64,000 nt of DNA from Butyrivibrio sp. Its GTDB lineage: Bacteria > Bacillota > Clostridia > Lachnospirales > Lachnospiraceae. Below the pieces are notes generated by a model. The model was not told the DNA's origin and searched no databases. It saw only the letters and a list, made by a program, of their open reading frames with translations. Below, one piece after another: positions 63,905 through 64,000 of this stretch. Position 1 is the stretch's first letter. Each line of letters opens with the position of its first letter. The DNA lies in NCBI GenBank assembly GCA_022486625.1, contig JAKVKH010000002.1:124001-188000 (forward strand). The letters run 5' to 3'. The position numbers and the translations under genes are program-made.

Positions 63905-63982
63905 GTGTTGGATCAGGTGTTATAGATATTTAAAGAGTAAAGGAATATAATTACTGATAGCTTTTGCTGATAGGAGATATGT

Positions 63983-64000
63983 TTGGAAAATAAGGGCAAT
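63983..64000 (+). CDS. Possible start of a further gene, cut by window end
   Basis: AGGAG (63972-63976) is followed after six bases by TTG 63983, opening a frame that runs to the window edge (LENKGN). An ATG at 63979 in another frame stops after four codons. Only six codons are visible, so neither the product nor the start is certain. Confidence 0.3.

Noticed and set aside
1..64000. Mobile elements, CRISPR arrays, tRNA or rRNA genes
   Set aside because: I saw no transposase or integrase, no regularly spaced repeats, and no gap large enough for unnoticed RNA genes apart from the 207-base gap at 55501-55707, which shows no such structure.

Overview
The window is 64 kb of one glycan-biosynthesis locus. 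It holds about fifty genes, all on the + strand and packed end to end, most with gaps under 60 bases and many coupled by ATGA or TGATG overlaps. There is no rRNA, tRNA, insertion sequence or CRISPR array, and no gap over 300 bases. Strong AGGAGG-type ribosome sites, TTGnnn-17-TATnnT promoters, a Gram-positive style signal peptide and the family mix (GtrA, MBOAT plus SGNH pairs, TupA-like ATP-grasp, DUF6020-like and DUF6056-like membrane proteins) point to a Firmicute, most likely a Clostridia/Lachnospiraceae-type bacterium. This assignment is inference. Both ends of the locus lie outside the window.

Layout. 0-9.6 kb: an acyltransferase, then a Gtr-like decoration module (GtrA flippase, GtrB-like GT2, three large GT-C-like membrane proteins) interleaved with a WecE-type aminotransferase and a GNAT acetyltransferase. 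9.57 kb: a strong extended -10 promoter, then a Wzy/ligase-like protein with an unusual extracytoplasmic N-terminal domain. 12.3-19.2 kb: a Pgl-like initiation module with a membrane 4,6-dehydratase, a PLP aminotransferase, a PglC-type phosphoglycosyl transferase, a PLP deaminase-fold enzyme, an ATP-grasp ligase and a PglA-like GT4. An ATP-grasp and PLP pair stands where a PglD acetyltransferase would be expected. 19.3-22.4 kb: a nucleotide-sugar 6-dehydrogenase, a 4-epimerase and a NodB-like deacetylase, probably a UDP-GalNAcA/GlcNAcA branch. 22.4-54 kb: an assembly line of GT4, GT2, GT11, GT17 and DUF5672 transferases, two AsnB-like amidotransferases, a TupA-like ATP-grasp, an MBOAT/SGNH acyl pair, an ABC flippase, a Wzy, a pyruvyl transferase, a Wzx, and finally a six-hairpin glycosidase-like protein coupled to a radical SAM/SPASM enzyme. 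54.7-55.6 kb: a small secreted protein with its own probable promoter and a terminator. 55.6-64 kb: a second MBOAT/SGNH pair and three large GT-C-like membrane proteins, each segment with its own promoter. The last gene is visibly more A+T-rich.

Together these genes would make an undecaprenyl-linked heteropolysaccharide that starts with a 4-amino-4,6-dideoxy-HexNAc. It would contain acidic sugars that may be amidated or aminoacylated, plus deoxyhexose and pyruvyl decorations. It would be exported by two different flippases and further O-acylated and side-chain glycosylated outside the membrane. The sugar chemistry is inferred from families and gene order only.

The most interesting points are the possible amino-acid-tagged initiating sugar (12.3-19.2 kb), the radical SAM enzyme coupled to a glycosidase-fold protein (52.2-54.7 kb), and the insulated secreted protein (54.7-55.6 kb).
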